Assembly: GCF_001427665.1 (NCBI RefSeq)
Contig: NZ_LMHC01000001.1
Location: 317,804 to 381,803 of the forward strand
Length of the DNA stretch: 64,000 nt
Source of the DNA: Caulobacter sp. Root655
GTDB lineage: Bacteria; Pseudomonadota; Alphaproteobacteria; Caulobacterales; Caulobacteraceae
Reading direction: 5' to 3'
Every line of letters begins with the position of its first letter. The stretch's first letter is position 1. The position numbers were made by a program, and so were the translations under genes. This document shows, one piece after another, positions 8,882 to 17,434 of the stretch. The notes beneath the pieces were generated by a model. It searched no databases and was not told where the DNA came from. It saw nothing but the letters and a program-made list of their open reading frames with translations.

Positions 8882-9082
8882 ATGTCCGAGACCGATCTGC
8901 CGCCCGGCGCGGCCACCGACAAACCGCTGTCCCCCGCCGCCCGCCGGGCGCTGGAAGAGGCCGCCGCCCGTCACGCCGCGCAGCACGCGGCGGCCCTGCC
9001 GACCGAGGAAGGCGGCCGCGACGGCCCCGAGCCGACGCGGTTCGGTGACTGGGAACGCAAGGGCGTGGCGGTGGATTTCTAG
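8882..9082 (+). CDS. DUF1674 / SDHAF4-like small protein
   Basis: A 66-residue protein ending GPEPTRFGDWERKGVAVDF, the signature of DUF1674, the family of succinate dehydrogenase assembly factor 4. In eukaryotes SDHAF4 binds flavinated SdhA before complex assembly; a similar role in bacteria is an inference. The N-terminal half is low-complexity and Ala/His-rich, as usual for the family. AGGAAG before ATG 8882 supports the start. It is expressed divergently from rsmB and stands alone. Confidence 0.85.
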   Translation: MSETDLPPGAATDKPLSPAARRALEEAAARHAAQHAAALPTEEGGRDGPEPTRFGDWERKGVAVDF

Positions 9083-9084
9083 CG

Positions 9085-9218
9085 CCTCCCCCCGTGGGGG
9101 AGGTGTCGGCGTAGCCGACGGAGGGGGGCGTGTTCGGTCGATGGACGCGTTCCGGATCGACGATCCTAAAACTCCCCCCACCGATCGCTGCGCGATCGCC
9201 TCCCCCACGGGGGGAGGA
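9085..9218. repeat. Paired inverted repeat (family R4)
   Basis: Same architecture as 4724-4852: a CCTCCCCCCGTGGGGGAGG-type palindrome at each end, with the internal sequence CCGATCGCTGCGCGATCGCC. It lies between the ends of the SDHAF4-like gene and pyrF. Confidence 0.75.
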
Positions 9219-9225
9219 CCTTGGA

Positions 9226-9915
9226 TTATGCCCCCGCCATCTCCGCCACCACCTTCAGCGCCGCCTCGCGCGGGTCGTTGGCCGCGGTGATCGGGCGGCC
9301 GCAGACCAGGTGGCTGGCGCCGGCCTTCAGGGCGTCGGACGGGGTTGCGGCGCGGGCCTGGTCGTTCTTGGCCGACCAGAAAGGCCGCACGCCGGGCGTC
9401 ACCACCAGGAAGTCGGGGCCGGCGATCTCGCGGGCCAGGGCCGCTTCCTGCGGCGAGGAGACGATGCCGTCGACGCCGCATTCCACGGCTTGCCGGATGC
9501 GCCGGGCGACCAGGTCGCGGGCCGAAAAAGCATAACCCAGTTCGATCAGGTCGGCGTCGGTCAGGCTGGTCAGCACGGTGACGGCCAGAATCTTCAGGTC
9601 CGAGCCGCCCTTGGCCTTGACGGCCGCCGCCATCACCTGCGGCTCGGCATGGACGGTCAGCAGGTCGCAGCCCGATCCGGCCAGCACCCGGGCCGAGCGC
9701 TCCACGGTCGCGCCGATGTCGTGCAGCTTCCAGTCCAGGAACACCGACTTGCCCTGGCGCTTGAGGTCGCCGGCGAAGGCCATGCCGTCGGTGGCCAGCA
9801 GCTCCAGGCCGATCTTGTAGAACGACACCGCGTCGTCCAGCCGCTCGACCATGGCGCGGGCCTCGGCGACGCTGGGCAGGTCGAGCGGGATGATCAGGCG
9901 CGGATCGGCGGTCAT
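9226..9915 (-). CDS. pyrF: Orotidine 5'-phosphate decarboxylase
   Basis: A 229-residue TIM-barrel enzyme making UMP from OMP. RLIIPLDLPS starts the barrel, FLDWKLHDIGATV holds the catalytic D-x-K-x-x-D-I array, and VVTPGVRP plus VCGRPIT form the phosphate-binding end. The start at ATG 9915, preceded by GGGGAA, gives the usual family length; an upstream ATG at 9954 would add an unusual basic stretch. Single gene; the paired repeat lies just after its stop. Confidence 0.96.
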   Translation of the reverse strand: MTADPRLIIPLDLPSVAEARAMVERLDDAVSFYKIGLELLATDGMAFAGDLKRQGKSVFLDWKLHDIGATVERSARVLAGSGCDLLTVHAEPQVMAAAVKAKGGSDLKILAVTVLTSLTDADLIELGYAFSARDLVARRIRQAVECGVDGIVSSPQEAALAREIAGPDFLVVTPGVRPFWSAKNDQARAATPSDALKAGASHLVCGRPITAANDPREAALKVVAEMAGA

Positions 9916-10001
9916 GGGCGGTTCCCCGGGGTGTGGCGCGCGGCGGCGCTTCACCCTAAGAAGGGCGGGCGATCGCGCGGATTGAAGGCTGAGGACGTCG
10001 A

Positions 10002-10697
10002 ATGAGCCAGGCAGAACTCGCCGTCAACTTCTTCGTGGCCCTGTTCGCCCTGATCGACCCGATCGGCAACGTGCCGCTGTTCGCCGCCGCCACCCTGGGC
10101 GCGGCCGCGGCCGGCCGGCGGATCGTGGCGGTCTATATCGGGCTGTTCGTCGCCGCCTTCCTGATCTTCTTTTATTTCACCGGCGTTTCCCTGCTGGAGT
10201 TCTTCGGCATCTCGATGCCGGCCTTCCGCATCGCCGGCGGCATCATCCTGTTCATCCTGGGCCTGGACATGGTGCGCGACGACTTCACCACCATGTTCGC
10301 CGACGCCGCCGAGGGCATCGAGGGCCAGTCGGCGCGGGTCTACGCCAAGCAGCGCTTCGAGCGGCTGATCGTGCCGTTCGCCATGCCGCTGCTGATCGGG
10401 CCCGGCGCGATCTCGACGGTGATCATCTACGCCAGCGAGGCCAAGAGCTTCGGCCTGGCGGGGATGGCGGCGGGGGTCGGGGTGATCACCGCCGTGGCCT
10501 TCGTCACCGTGGTCACCTTCTGGGCCGCGCCCCTGATCAGCAAGGTGCTGGGTCGGATCGGCATGAGCATCGTGGTGCGGGTGCTGGGCCTGATCCTCTG
10601 CGCCCTGGCGGTGCAGTTCGTGATGATCGGGGTTGGGGATGCGACGCGGGGCCTGATCCGGGCGGACGCCAAGGCGCCTTACGCGGAGCATCGCTAA
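10002..10697 (+). CDS. MarC family (UPF0056) integral membrane protein
   Basis: A 231-residue protein with about six membrane helices. The opening NFFVALFALIDPIGNVPLF and the FRIAGGIILFILGLDMV segment are family signatures. MarC proteins are inner-membrane proteins of unknown transport activity; the old multiple-antibiotic-resistance link for E. coli MarC has not held up. GAGGA before the ATG supports the start. It is divergent from pyrF. Confidence 0.9.
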   Translation: MSQAELAVNFFVALFALIDPIGNVPLFAAATLGAAAAGRRIVAVYIGLFVAAFLIFFYFTGVSLLEFFGISMPAFRIAGGIILFILGLDMVRDDFTTMFADAAEGIEGQSARVYAKQRFERLIVPFAMPLLIGPGAISTVIIYASEAKSFGLAGMAAGVGVITAVAFVTVVTFWAAPLISKVLGRIGMSIVVRVLGLILCALAVQFVMIGVGDATRGLIRADAKAPYAEHR

Positions 10698-10700
10698 CGT

Positions 10701-10824
10701 CCCTCCCTCCCCCTTGTGGGGAGGGTGGCCCCGAAGGGGTCGGGTGGGGTTTGATGAGTCAAAAGGGCGGTGAAGCCCCACCCACCAGCTTCGCTGGTCC
10801 CCCCTCCCCATAAGGGGGAGGGAA
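10701..10824. repeat. Paired inverted repeat (family R4 variant)
   Basis: Arms CCCTCCCTCCCCCTTGTGGGG and the matching CCCCTCCCCATAAGGGGGAG flank inner arms GGGTCGGGTGGGG and CCCCACCCACCAGC. It separates the convergent marC and SDR genes. A near-identical copy follows argG (19419-19545). Confidence 0.75.
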
Positions 10825-10834
10825 AGTCGATAAC

Positions 10835-11635
10835 CTACACCTTCCGAAACCGCGATCCCTGGCTGGCCATCAGCGCCAGGGCCCAGTCGTCCGGGATCAG
10901 CTTGGCCAACACCGCGATGGCCTTGTTCGGGGCGCCCGGCACGCAGACCGCGCGGTTGGCCTCGGCGGCCTCGTAGCCGGCGGCGGCGACCTCGTCGGCC
11001 CCGAGCCACAGCCAGGTCGGCAGCGACTGGCTGACCTGGGCGCGGGTGCCGTTGACGTCGTGGAATTCCGAATAGGTGAAGCCGGGGCACAGGGCGCTGA
11101 CGTGGACGCCGGTCGCCTGGTTCTCCAGGTGTAGGCTCTGCGAGAACTTGACGAGGAAGCTCTTGGTCGCCGCGTAGAGGGTGTGTCCCGCCGCGCCGGG
11201 CGTCAGGCCGGCCAGGGAGGCGACGTTGACGATGCGGCCGTAGCCGCGCTCGACCATGCCCGGCAGCACCTTGTGGGTCAGGCCGCAGACCGAGGTCAGC
11301 AGCACTTGCAGGAAGGCGCTCTGGTCCTCCCAACGGGTGGCGGCGTAGGTCCCAGGCAGGCCGTAGCCGGCGTTGTTGACCAGGGCGTCGACGACCCGGC
11401 CCTGGGCTTCGATCCCGGCCAGCACCGCGTCGACCCCGGCAGGGTCGGACAGGTCGGCGGCGATCGGATAGGCCTCGACCCCGAACCGCAGGCGGATCTC
11501 GGCGGCCAGGGCCTCCAGCCGGTCCAGCCGCCGCGCGGTCAGGGCCACGTCATAGCCGTGGCTGGCGTAGATGCGGGCGAAGGCGGCCCCGATGCCGGCG
11601 GAGGCGCCGGTGATCAGGGCGAGACGGCGGGCCAT
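10835..11635 (-). CDS. Short-chain dehydrogenase/reductase
   Basis: A 266-residue classical SDR. TGASAGIGAAFA is the cofactor-binding glycine motif, ALTARR with Arg residues after strand 2 suggests NADP(H) preference, NNAGYG is the NNAG motif, and YAATKSF gives the catalytic Tyr-x-x-x-Lys with Ser in VNVASLAG. The DltE/YqjQ-like character (single-domain, no membrane anchor) does not reveal a substrate. The start at ATG 11635 (MARRLALITG) is right for the fold; the reading frame is open further upstream but that part is unrelated to SDRs. Confidence 0.88.
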   Translation of the reverse strand: MARRLALITGASAGIGAAFARIYASHGYDVALTARRLDRLEALAAEIRLRFGVEAYPIAADLSDPAGVDAVLAGIEAQGRVVDALVNNAGYGLPGTYAATRWEDQSAFLQVLLTSVCGLTHKVLPGMVERGYGRIVNVASLAGLTPGAAGHTLYAATKSFLVKFSQSLHLENQATGVHVSALCPGFTYSEFHDVNGTRAQVSQSLPTWLWLGADEVAAAGYEAAEANRAVCVPGAPNKAIAVLAKLIPDDWALALMASQGSRFRKV

Positions 11636-11742
11636 GCGGCGTGTGTCCAGAGCAACTGTGAACGTCACCGAAGACGAAGCACGGCCGGTGATTTGGTTCA
11701 AGCAGGGGACGTTGATCCACCGCCCATACCCACAACCACCGT

Positions 11743-11766
11743 CATCCCGGGCGCTGTGCCGGGATG
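11743..11766. repeat. Small hairpin CATCCCGG / CCGGGATG
   Basis: Eight-base perfect arms separated by eight bases, in the gene-free stretch 11636-12039. The rest of that stretch holds the MFS promoter and operator described below and otherwise shows nothing I recognise. Confidence 0.5.
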
Positions 11767-11927
11767 GCGGAAGAAAAATGGAGGAGGGCGCGCAGGGGCT
11801 AGCGCGCGCCTCTCCCGGCGGGGCCGGAGCGCCGCGGGCCCGTCCTTCGGGGCTGAGGGGACAGGGAAGGGCGGGATTTCGGTCGTTACGCCGCTTCGCT
11901 GAGCGCCGGCTGGGCGCGTCCACCGTC

Positions 11928-11956
11928 TTGTGACAACGTTGTCAATGCCCTATCTA
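11928..11956 (+). promoter_or_regulatory. Promoter with embedded 14-bp palindromic operator for the MFS gene
   Basis: TGACAACGTTGTCA (11931-11944) is a perfect palindrome. It lies between a -35-like TTGTGA (11928-11933) and a -10-like TATCTA (11951-11956) spaced by 17 bases. This placement is typical of a repressor that blocks RNA polymerase. Repressor identity is unknown; a related pair of half-sites occurs at 14736-14763. Confidence 0.6.
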
Positions 11957-12039
11957 GCGACTTTGTTTTGCACCGCAGCATAAGCTGACCCACCACGCGA
12001 CGGGCGGCGCGCGGCGCGCTTGCCCAGAGGCGACAGGAT

Positions 12040-13260
12040 ATGACTTCCCACCCGACGACCGATCCGGTCCCTTCGCCCCGTCCCTATCCGGTGGCGCTGG
12101 TCCTGGCGGTCCTGGCCCTGGGCGGTTTCGCGATCGGCACGACCGAGTTCGCCTCGATGAGCCTGCTGCCCTATTTCGCCGCCAGCCTCGGCGTCGACGC
12201 GCCGACCGCCGGCCACGCGATCAGCGCCTACGCCCTGGGCGTGGTGGTCGGGGCCCCGGTGATCGCGGTGCTGGCCGCTCGCCTGCCCCGGCGGCTGATC
12301 CTGGTGGCCCTGATGGCGGTGTTCGCGGTCGGCAACCTGCTCAGCGCCCTGTCGCCGAGCTTTGGCTGGATGCTGGTGTTCCGGTTCTTCAGCGGCCTGC
12401 CGCACGGCGCCTATTTCGGCGTCGCGGCCCTGGTCGCGGCAGGCGTCGCGCCGCCCGAGCGCCGGGCCCGGGCGGTGGCCATGGTGATGATCGGCCTGAC
12501 CGTGGCGACGATCGTCGGCGTGCCGACGGCCAACGCCGTCGGCCAGTGGATCGGCTGGCGCTGGGGCTTCGTGATCGTCGCCGTGCTGGCCGCCCTGACC
12601 GCCATGGCGGTGTTCCTGTTCGCGCCGCGCGACGCGGCCCACCCCGACGCCAGCCCGTTGCGCGAGCTGGGCGCTCTGGGACGCGGCCGGGTGTGGCTGA
12701 CCCTGGGCATCGGGGCCATCGGCTTTGGCGGCATGTTCTGCGTCTACACCTACCTGGCGTCGACGATGGCGGAGGTCACCCACGCCTCGCCGGCCGCCCT
12801 GCCGCTGGTGCTGGCGGTGTTCGGGGTCGGCATGACGGTCGGCACCCTGGTCTGCGCCTGGGCCGCCGACCGGGCCCAGATGCCGGCGATCGGCGCGGTG
12901 CTGCTGTGGAGCGCGGCGTCCCTGGCCCTCTATCCGATGGCGGTGCACAGCCTGTGGACCCTGGTCCCGGTGGTGTTCCTGATCGGCTGCGGCGGCGGGC
13001 TGGGCGCGGTGCTGCAAACCCGGCTGATGGACGTGGCCGGCGACGCCCAGACCCTGGCGGCGGCCCTCAACCACTCGGCTTTCAACTTCGCCAACGCCCT
13101 GGGCCCGTGGCTGGGCGGCCTGGCCATCGCCGCCGGCTATGGCTGGACCTCGACCGGCTATGTGGGCGCGGCCCTGGCCCTGGGCGGCTTCGCGATCTGG
13201 GCGGTGGCGGCGCTGGACGTGCGGCTGGAGCGCCGGCGGACGCTGGCGGCGGCGGAGTAG
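12040..13260 (+). CDS. MFS transporter, DHA1 (drug/sugar efflux) type
   Basis: A 406-residue permease with 12 predicted helices. FAIGTTEFASMSLLPYFA in helix 1 and the RFFSGLPHGAYFGVAAL segment are typical of DHA1 exporters such as AraJ/YdhP. Substrates of this group range from drugs to sugars, and none is suggested here by neighbours. The start is ATG 12040 after GACAGGAT. The upstream palindrome and promoter suggest repression by an inducer-responsive regulator encoded elsewhere. A terminator follows at 13283-13320. Confidence 0.88.
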   Translation: MTSHPTTDPVPSPRPYPVALVLAVLALGGFAIGTTEFASMSLLPYFAASLGVDAPTAGHAISAYALGVVVGAPVIAVLAARLPRRLILVALMAVFAVGNLLSALSPSFGWMLVFRFFSGLPHGAYFGVAALVAAGVAPPERRARAVAMVMIGLTVATIVGVPTANAVGQWIGWRWGFVIVAVLAALTAMAVFLFAPRDAAHPDASPLRELGALGRGRVWLTLGIGAIGFGGMFCVYTYLASTMAEVTHASPAALPLVLAVFGVGMTVGTLVCAWAADRAQMPAIGAVLLWSAASLALYPMAVHSLWTLVPVVFLIGCGGGLGAVLQTRLMDVAGDAQTLAAALNHSAFNFANALGPWLGGLAIAAGYGWTSTGYVGAALALGGFAIWAVAALDVRLERRRTLAAAE

Positions 13261-13282
13261 GGGGCGCCTCGCCTCTTAAATT

Positions 13283-13320
13283 CCGCTCATCCCGGCATCC
13301 GTCGGGATGAGCGGAGTTTT
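13283..13320 (+). terminator. Intrinsic terminator after the MFS gene
   Basis: A 12-bp perfect stem, CCGCTCATCCCG with CGGGATGAGCGG, with an eight-base loop, followed shortly by TTTT. It could also end the convergent antiporter transcript. Confidence 0.75.
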
Positions 13321-13350
13321 GGGCTTGGGCCGGCTTTAGCAAGCAAGGCT

Positions 13351-14655
13351 CTAGCGCGCTGGAGCCGGCGCCACGACGACCTCGTCTTCCGCGTCGTCGT
13401 TGAGCGCGCCCAGCTCGCCGCGTTCGCGGGCCTTCTTGCCGTAGACCAGCTCGAACAGCGGCGAGGCCATCAGGGTGGTGACGAGGGCCATCACCACCAG
13501 CATCGAGAACAGGGCCGGGCCGATGATGCCCTTCTGCAGGCCGATATTGATGATGATCAACTCCATCAGGCCGCGGGCGTTCATCAGGGCGCCGATGCCC
13601 ATGGCCGTGGCGTTGTCCTGGCCGGTCAGGCGGGCGGCGGCCCAGCAGGCCCCGCCCTTGGCCAGGATCGAGCCTGCCAGGATGACCGCGGCGACGGCGG
13701 CCAGGCCCAGGCTGTTGACCAGGTTCATCTGCGTGTTGAGGCCCGAGAAGGTGAAGAACATCGGCACCAGCAAGGCGATGGTGAACGGCTCCAGCTGCTT
13801 CTTCAGCTCGCGGGTCAGCAGGCCGCGCGGCATGGCCGTGCCCAGCAGGAAGCCGCCGAACACCGAGTGCAGGCCGGCCGCGTCCATGGCCCAGGCGCTG
13901 AGCATGAACAGCATGACCACCACGCCCAGCAGGGCCGGGGTGACCTTGCCCTCGCGCTCGGCCCAGCGGCCCAGCGGGGCCAGGAGCCTGGGGGCCAGGG
14001 TCAGCATGAACAGGGCGAACAGGCCGCCGCCGACGGCCGCCTTGACCGCCACCATCGGGCCGCCGCCGAAGCTGGCCAGCACGATGGCCAGCACCGTCCA
14101 GGCGCCGGCGTCGTCGATGGCGCCGGCCGACAGCGACAGCGAGCCGAGCGGCGTCTTGGTCAGGCCCCGTTCCTGGACGATGCGGGCCAGCACCGGAAAG
14201 GCGGTGATCGAGATCGCCGCGCCCATGAACAGCATGGCCTGGAAGGGCGCGACGCCCTTGCCGAACAGGTTCATGCCGAGCAGCCAGGGCGTCAGGGCGA
14301 TGGCCACCAGGAATGGCGCGGCCATGCCCGACAGCGACACGGCCAGGGCGCTCTTGGCGTTGCTCTTGAAGTGGTCGGCGCGGAAACCGACGCCGACCAG
14401 GAACATGTAGAGGCCGACGCCCAGCTGGGCGCCGACGAACAGCACCGACTTGGTCTCCTTGGGGAACAGCATGTGTTGCAGGTCGGGGGTCAGCAAACCA
14501 AACAGCGACGGACCCAGGATGATGCCGGCGATCATCTCGCCCACCACCTGTGGCTGGTCGAAGAACCGCTTCACCAGCCAGCCCACCGTCCGGCACGCCG
14601 CGACGATGACGAACATCTGCAAGAAAAAAGCTACGCTCAACTCAGCCGGCGTCAT
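13351..14655 (-). CDS. Cation/proton antiporter, CPA2 (Kef/NapA-like) family
   Basis: A 434-residue membrane protein with about 12 helices. VVGEMIAGIILGPSLFG, the FLVGVGF segment, and SAGAIDDAGAWTVLAIVL, which carries the paired acidic residues of the ion-binding site (Asp-Asp), are diagnostic. The family exchanges Na+ or K+ for H+ across the inner membrane. There is no C-terminal RCK/TrkA-N domain, unlike KefB/C. The start at ATG 14655 has GGGGGAAG before it; the open frame continues 22 codons upstream but lacks a better signal. The C-terminal tail is acidic and short. Confidence 0.88.
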   Translation of the reverse strand: MTPAELSVAFFLQMFVIVAACRTVGWLVKRFFDQPQVVGEMIAGIILGPSLFGLLTPDLQHMLFPKETKSVLFVGAQLGVGLYMFLVGVGFRADHFKSNAKSALAVSLSGMAAPFLVAIALTPWLLGMNLFGKGVAPFQAMLFMGAAISITAFPVLARIVQERGLTKTPLGSLSLSAGAIDDAGAWTVLAIVLASFGGGPMVAVKAAVGGGLFALFMLTLAPRLLAPLGRWAEREGKVTPALLGVVVMLFMLSAWAMDAAGLHSVFGGFLLGTAMPRGLLTRELKKQLEPFTIALLVPMFFTFSGLNTQMNLVNSLGLAAVAAVILAGSILAKGGACWAAARLTGQDNATAMGIGALMNARGLMELIIINIGLQKGIIGPALFSMLVVMALVTTLMASPLFELVYGKKARERGELGALNDDAEDEVVVAPAPAR

Positions 14656-14731
14656 GGCTTCCCCCAAATGCCTGCGCCGCCCGAGGTGGTCGCGTTTCTT
14701 TTCCTGGAAATACGCTAGCACCCCGCGCGCC

Positions 14732-14767
14732 GGCCTGACAACGCTCGACAGACAGCGTTGTCAGGCC
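14732..14767. promoter_or_regulatory. 14-bp perfect inverted repeat carrying TGACAACG half-sites
   Basis: GGCCTGACAACGCT (14732-14745) pairs with AGCGTTGTCAGGCC (14754-14767). The half-sites TGACAACG and CGTTGTCA are identical to those of the operator before the MFS gene, but separated by 12 bases. It lies between the antiporter start and the end of the Rrf2 gene, so it may be either an operator for the antiporter or a terminator for rrf2; no U-tract is present. Confidence 0.5.
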
Positions 14768-14829
14768 AAGGTTGGCGCCGAGCCAAGGCGACGCTGGGCC
14801 AGCATCGCTTCGCGATAGGGATGAAGTTC

Positions 14830-15270
14830 TTAGGCCGCGACCGAGGCCGTCGACGCGCCCGACAGCAAGTCGGCGACCGAAATCAGCGCCAGCCGTTCGG
14901 CCACGGCGGTGTCGGCGGCGACCATCGCGCCGCGCACGGCGTCGGGAATCTTCTCGCCCACCGGGCAGCCCTTGACGCCCTTGGGCGCCACGCCGAGGTG
15001 GGCGCAGCCGTTCACGGCCCGCAGCACCACGTCCAGGGTGATCTCCTCGGCGGGCTTCAGCAGCCAGGCGCCGCCGTTGGCCCCGGCCCGCGCGCCGATC
15101 AGCCCGGCCTTGCCGAGCATGGCGGTCACGCGGCGCACCACCACCGGGTTGGTCGGCACCGAGGCGGCGAGCTCGGCGCTGGCCACGGCGCGGTCCGCCG
15201 AGAAGGCGCTCTTGTGCGCCAGATAGGCGAGGGCGTGGGCCGCCACTGGGAATTTCTGACTATCGGACAT
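14830..15270 (-). CDS. Rrf2 family transcriptional regulator (YwnA-like)
   Basis: A 146-residue winged-helix protein: ALAYLAHKSAFSADRAVASAELAASVPTNPVVVRRV is the HTH, and GANGGAWLLKPAEEITLDVVLRAV is the Rrf2 wing and linker. Only two cysteines are seen in the region that holds three Fe-S ligands in IscR (GCAHLG and KGCPVG), so an IscR-type cluster is unlikely; a thiol sensor or ligand sensor fits better. ATG 15270 is preferred to an upstream start at 15312. It diverges from kup with a 187-base gap. Confidence 0.85.
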   Translation of the reverse strand: MSDSQKFPVAAHALAYLAHKSAFSADRAVASAELAASVPTNPVVVRRVTAMLGKAGLIGARAGANGGAWLLKPAEEITLDVVLRAVNGCAHLGVAPKGVKGCPVGEKIPDAVRGAMVAADTAVAERLALISVADLLSGASTASVAA

Positions 15271-15349
15271 TTTTCTGTGGCAGGACCCTAGGGGCGTGGC
15301 GCGTGCGTTCAACCTAAAAGCATAGTCGGCGAAAAGTATCGGCGGTATC

Positions 15350-15374
15350 CCGGTTCAGGTCGCGATTGAACCGG
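15350..15374. repeat. Hairpin in the kup leader region
   Basis: CCGGTTCA (15350-15357) and TGAACCGG (15367-15374) form an 8-bp stem with a nine-base loop, about 85 bases before the kup start. It may be part of the kup leader or of an operator shared with rrf2; no riboswitch class is recognised. Confidence 0.4.
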
Positions 15375-15457
15375 AGCGGGATTGGGTGTATCGCGCCCCG
15401 CTTGATCGATATGGGGCTCCGCACCGCGATTTGCGAGGGCGACCCCGGAGGGATTGA

Positions 15458-17434
15458 ATGGCTTCCGAAGCCTCTGGCGCACCCGCTCCCAACAGCGCCG
15501 CCTCATGTGACGTCCCTCCGCAAGCTGGCCATGACCTGAAAGGGCATAGCTTCCTGGCGCTCGCGGTCGGTTCGGTCGGCGTCGTGTTCGGCGATATCGG
15601 CACGAGTCCGCTGTACGCCTTCAAGGAAGCGCTGCACGCCACCGCCAAGGACGGGGTGACCCGTCCCGAGATCCTGGGCGTGGTGTCGCTGGCCCTGTGG
15701 GCGCTGATCCTGGTCGTCACGATCAAGTACGTGCTGTTCATCATGCGCGCCGACAACAAGGGCGAGGGCGGGGTGCTGTCGCTGATGGCCCTGGCCCAGC
15801 ACGCCATCGGCAAACGCACCACCCTGGTCTTCGTGCTCGGGGTCACCGGGGCGGCGCTGTTCTACGGCGACGCGGTGATCACCCCGGCGATCTCGGTGCT
15901 GTCGGCGGTGGAAGGCCTGCGGACCATTCCGATGTTCGAGACCAGCGTCACCACGCAGATGGTGCTGCTGATCGCCACGGTCATGCTGCTGGGCCTGTTC
16001 TTCATCCAGAGCCGGGGCACGGCCGTGGTCGGCAGGCTGTTCGGCCCGGTGTGCGCCGTCTGGTTCGCGGTGATGTTCGCCCTGGGCGCCTATCATCTGG
16101 CCGACAATCCCGGCGTGTTCGCGGCGATCAGCCCCCACTACGCCGTCTCCTTCCTGATGCACCACGGCATGGCCGGCTTCATCGTGCTGGGCGCGGTGTT
16201 CCTGACCGTGACCGGCGCCGAGGCCCTGTCGGCCGACATGGGCCACTTCGGGCGCTGGCCGATCCAGGCCGCCTGGCTGTTCTTCGTGCTGCCCTGCCTG
16301 GCGGTGAACTATCTGGGCCAGGGCGCCTTCGCCCTGCAGACCCTGGAAACCGCCAACGCCGCCGGCCTGCCGATGCCGGAGCTGAACTGGTTCTTCGAGA
16401 TGGCCCCGGAATTCCTGCGCCTGCCGCTGGTGTTCCTGGCCGGCGCGGCCACGGTCATCGCCAGCCAGGCGGTGATCACCGGCGCCTTCTCGCTGACCCA
16501 GCAGGCCATCCAGCTGGGCCTGCTGCCCCGCCAGGACATCAAGCGCACCTCCGAGACCCAGTCGGGCCAGATCTTCGTGCCGCAGCTCAACACCATGCTG
16601 CTGGTCGGGGTGCTGGCGATCATGTTCACCTTCCAGACCTCCTCGGCCCTGGCCCACGCCTATGGCCTGGCGGTGACCGGCACCATGGTGGTCACCACCT
16701 GCATGGCCTTCATCGTCATGCGCCGACTGTGGAACTGGAAGACCCCGGCCGCCCTGGCCTTCCTGATCCCGTTCATGGCCCTGGACCTGACCTTCCTGTC
16801 GGCCAACGCCCTGCGGTTCTTCACCGGCGGCTGGCTGCCGGTGCTGATCGGGGCCGTGCTGTTCACGATCATGGCCACCTGGGTGCGCGGCAGCCAGATC
16901 CTCACCGAGAAGACCCGTCGCGACAGCGTGCCCCTGGTCGACCTGATGGAGATTCTACGGGCCCGCGCCCCGCACCGCGCCCCCGGCACGGCGATCTTCC
17001 TGACCTCCGACCCGGACATGACCCCGGTCGCTCTCATGCATAACCTGAAGCACAACAAGGTGCTGCACGAGCGCAACGTGGTGCTGACCGTCCGCACGGC
17101 CGACACGCCGCGGGTGGCCGAGGAGGACCGGATCCGCACCCAGGCGATCAACGCCGACTTCAAGAAGGTCGAGATCTTCTACGGCTTCATGGAAAGCCCC
17201 AACGTGCCCAAGGCCCTGGCCTTGCTGCGCAAGCAGCAGGGGCTGAAGTTCGACATCATGGCCACCAGCTTCTTCCTGGGCCGCCGCTCGATCGTGCCGT
17301 CGGCCAATTCGGGCATGCCGTTGTGGCAGGACCGCATCTACATCTTCCTGATGAAGAACGCCGCCAACCCCACCGACTTCTTCAAGATCCCCCCCGGCCG
17401 CGTGGTCGAGCTGGGCGCCCAGGTGACCGTCTAG
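15458..17434 (+). CDS. kup: Low-affinity potassium uptake protein Kup
   Basis: A 658-residue Kup/HAK/KT family K+/H+ symporter. ALAVGSVGVVFGDIGTSPLYAFKEAL is the family signature in helix 1, and ADNKGEGGVLSLMALAQ follows in the first cytoplasmic loop. About 12 helices fill residues 35-480, with a hydrophilic C-terminal domain of about 150 residues. GGAGG before ATG 15458 supports the start. The stop TAG directly abuts the ATG of the next gene (TAGATG). Confidence 0.95.
   Translation: MASEASGAPAPNSAASCDVPPQAGHDLKGHSFLALAVGSVGVVFGDIGTSPLYAFKEALHATAKDGVTRPEILGVVSLALWALILVVTIKYVLFIMRADNKGEGGVLSLMALAQHAIGKRTTLVFVLGVTGAALFYGDAVITPAISVLSAVEGLRTIPMFETSVTTQMVLLIATVMLLGLFFIQSRGTAVVGRLFGPVCAVWFAVMFALGAYHLADNPGVFAAISPHYAVSFLMHHGMAGFIVLGAVFLTVTGAEALSADMGHFGRWPIQAAWLFFVLPCLAVNYLGQGAFALQTLETANAAGLPMPELNWFFEMAPEFLRLPLVFLAGAATVIASQAVITGAFSLTQQAIQLGLLPRQDIKRTSETQSGQIFVPQLNTMLLVGVLAIMFTFQTSSALAHAYGLAVTGTMVVTTCMAFIVMRRLWNWKTPAALAFLIPFMALDLTFLSANALRFFTGGWLPVLIGAVLFTIMATWVRGSQILTEKTRRDSVPLVDLMEILRARAPHRAPGTAIFLTSDPDMTPVALMHNLKHNKVLHERNVVLTVRTADTPRVAEEDRIRTQAINADFKKVEIFYGFMESPNVPKALALLRKQQGLKFDIMATSFFLGRRSIVPSANSGMPLWQDRIYIFLMKNAANPTDFFKIPPGRVVELGAQVTV

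Noticed and set aside
8882..9082. A toxin-antitoxin component, given the small size of the gene.
   Set aside because: The C-terminal GPEPTRFGDWERKG signature identifies the SDHAF4/DUF1674 family and there is no partner gene.
14732..14767. A classical intrinsic terminator for rrf2.
   Set aside because: The stem is perfect but no U-tract follows on either strand, so I list it as regulatory with low confidence.
15271..15457. A known riboswitch in the kup leader.
   Set aside because: Only an 8-bp hairpin is visible and no conserved riboswitch core could be matched.
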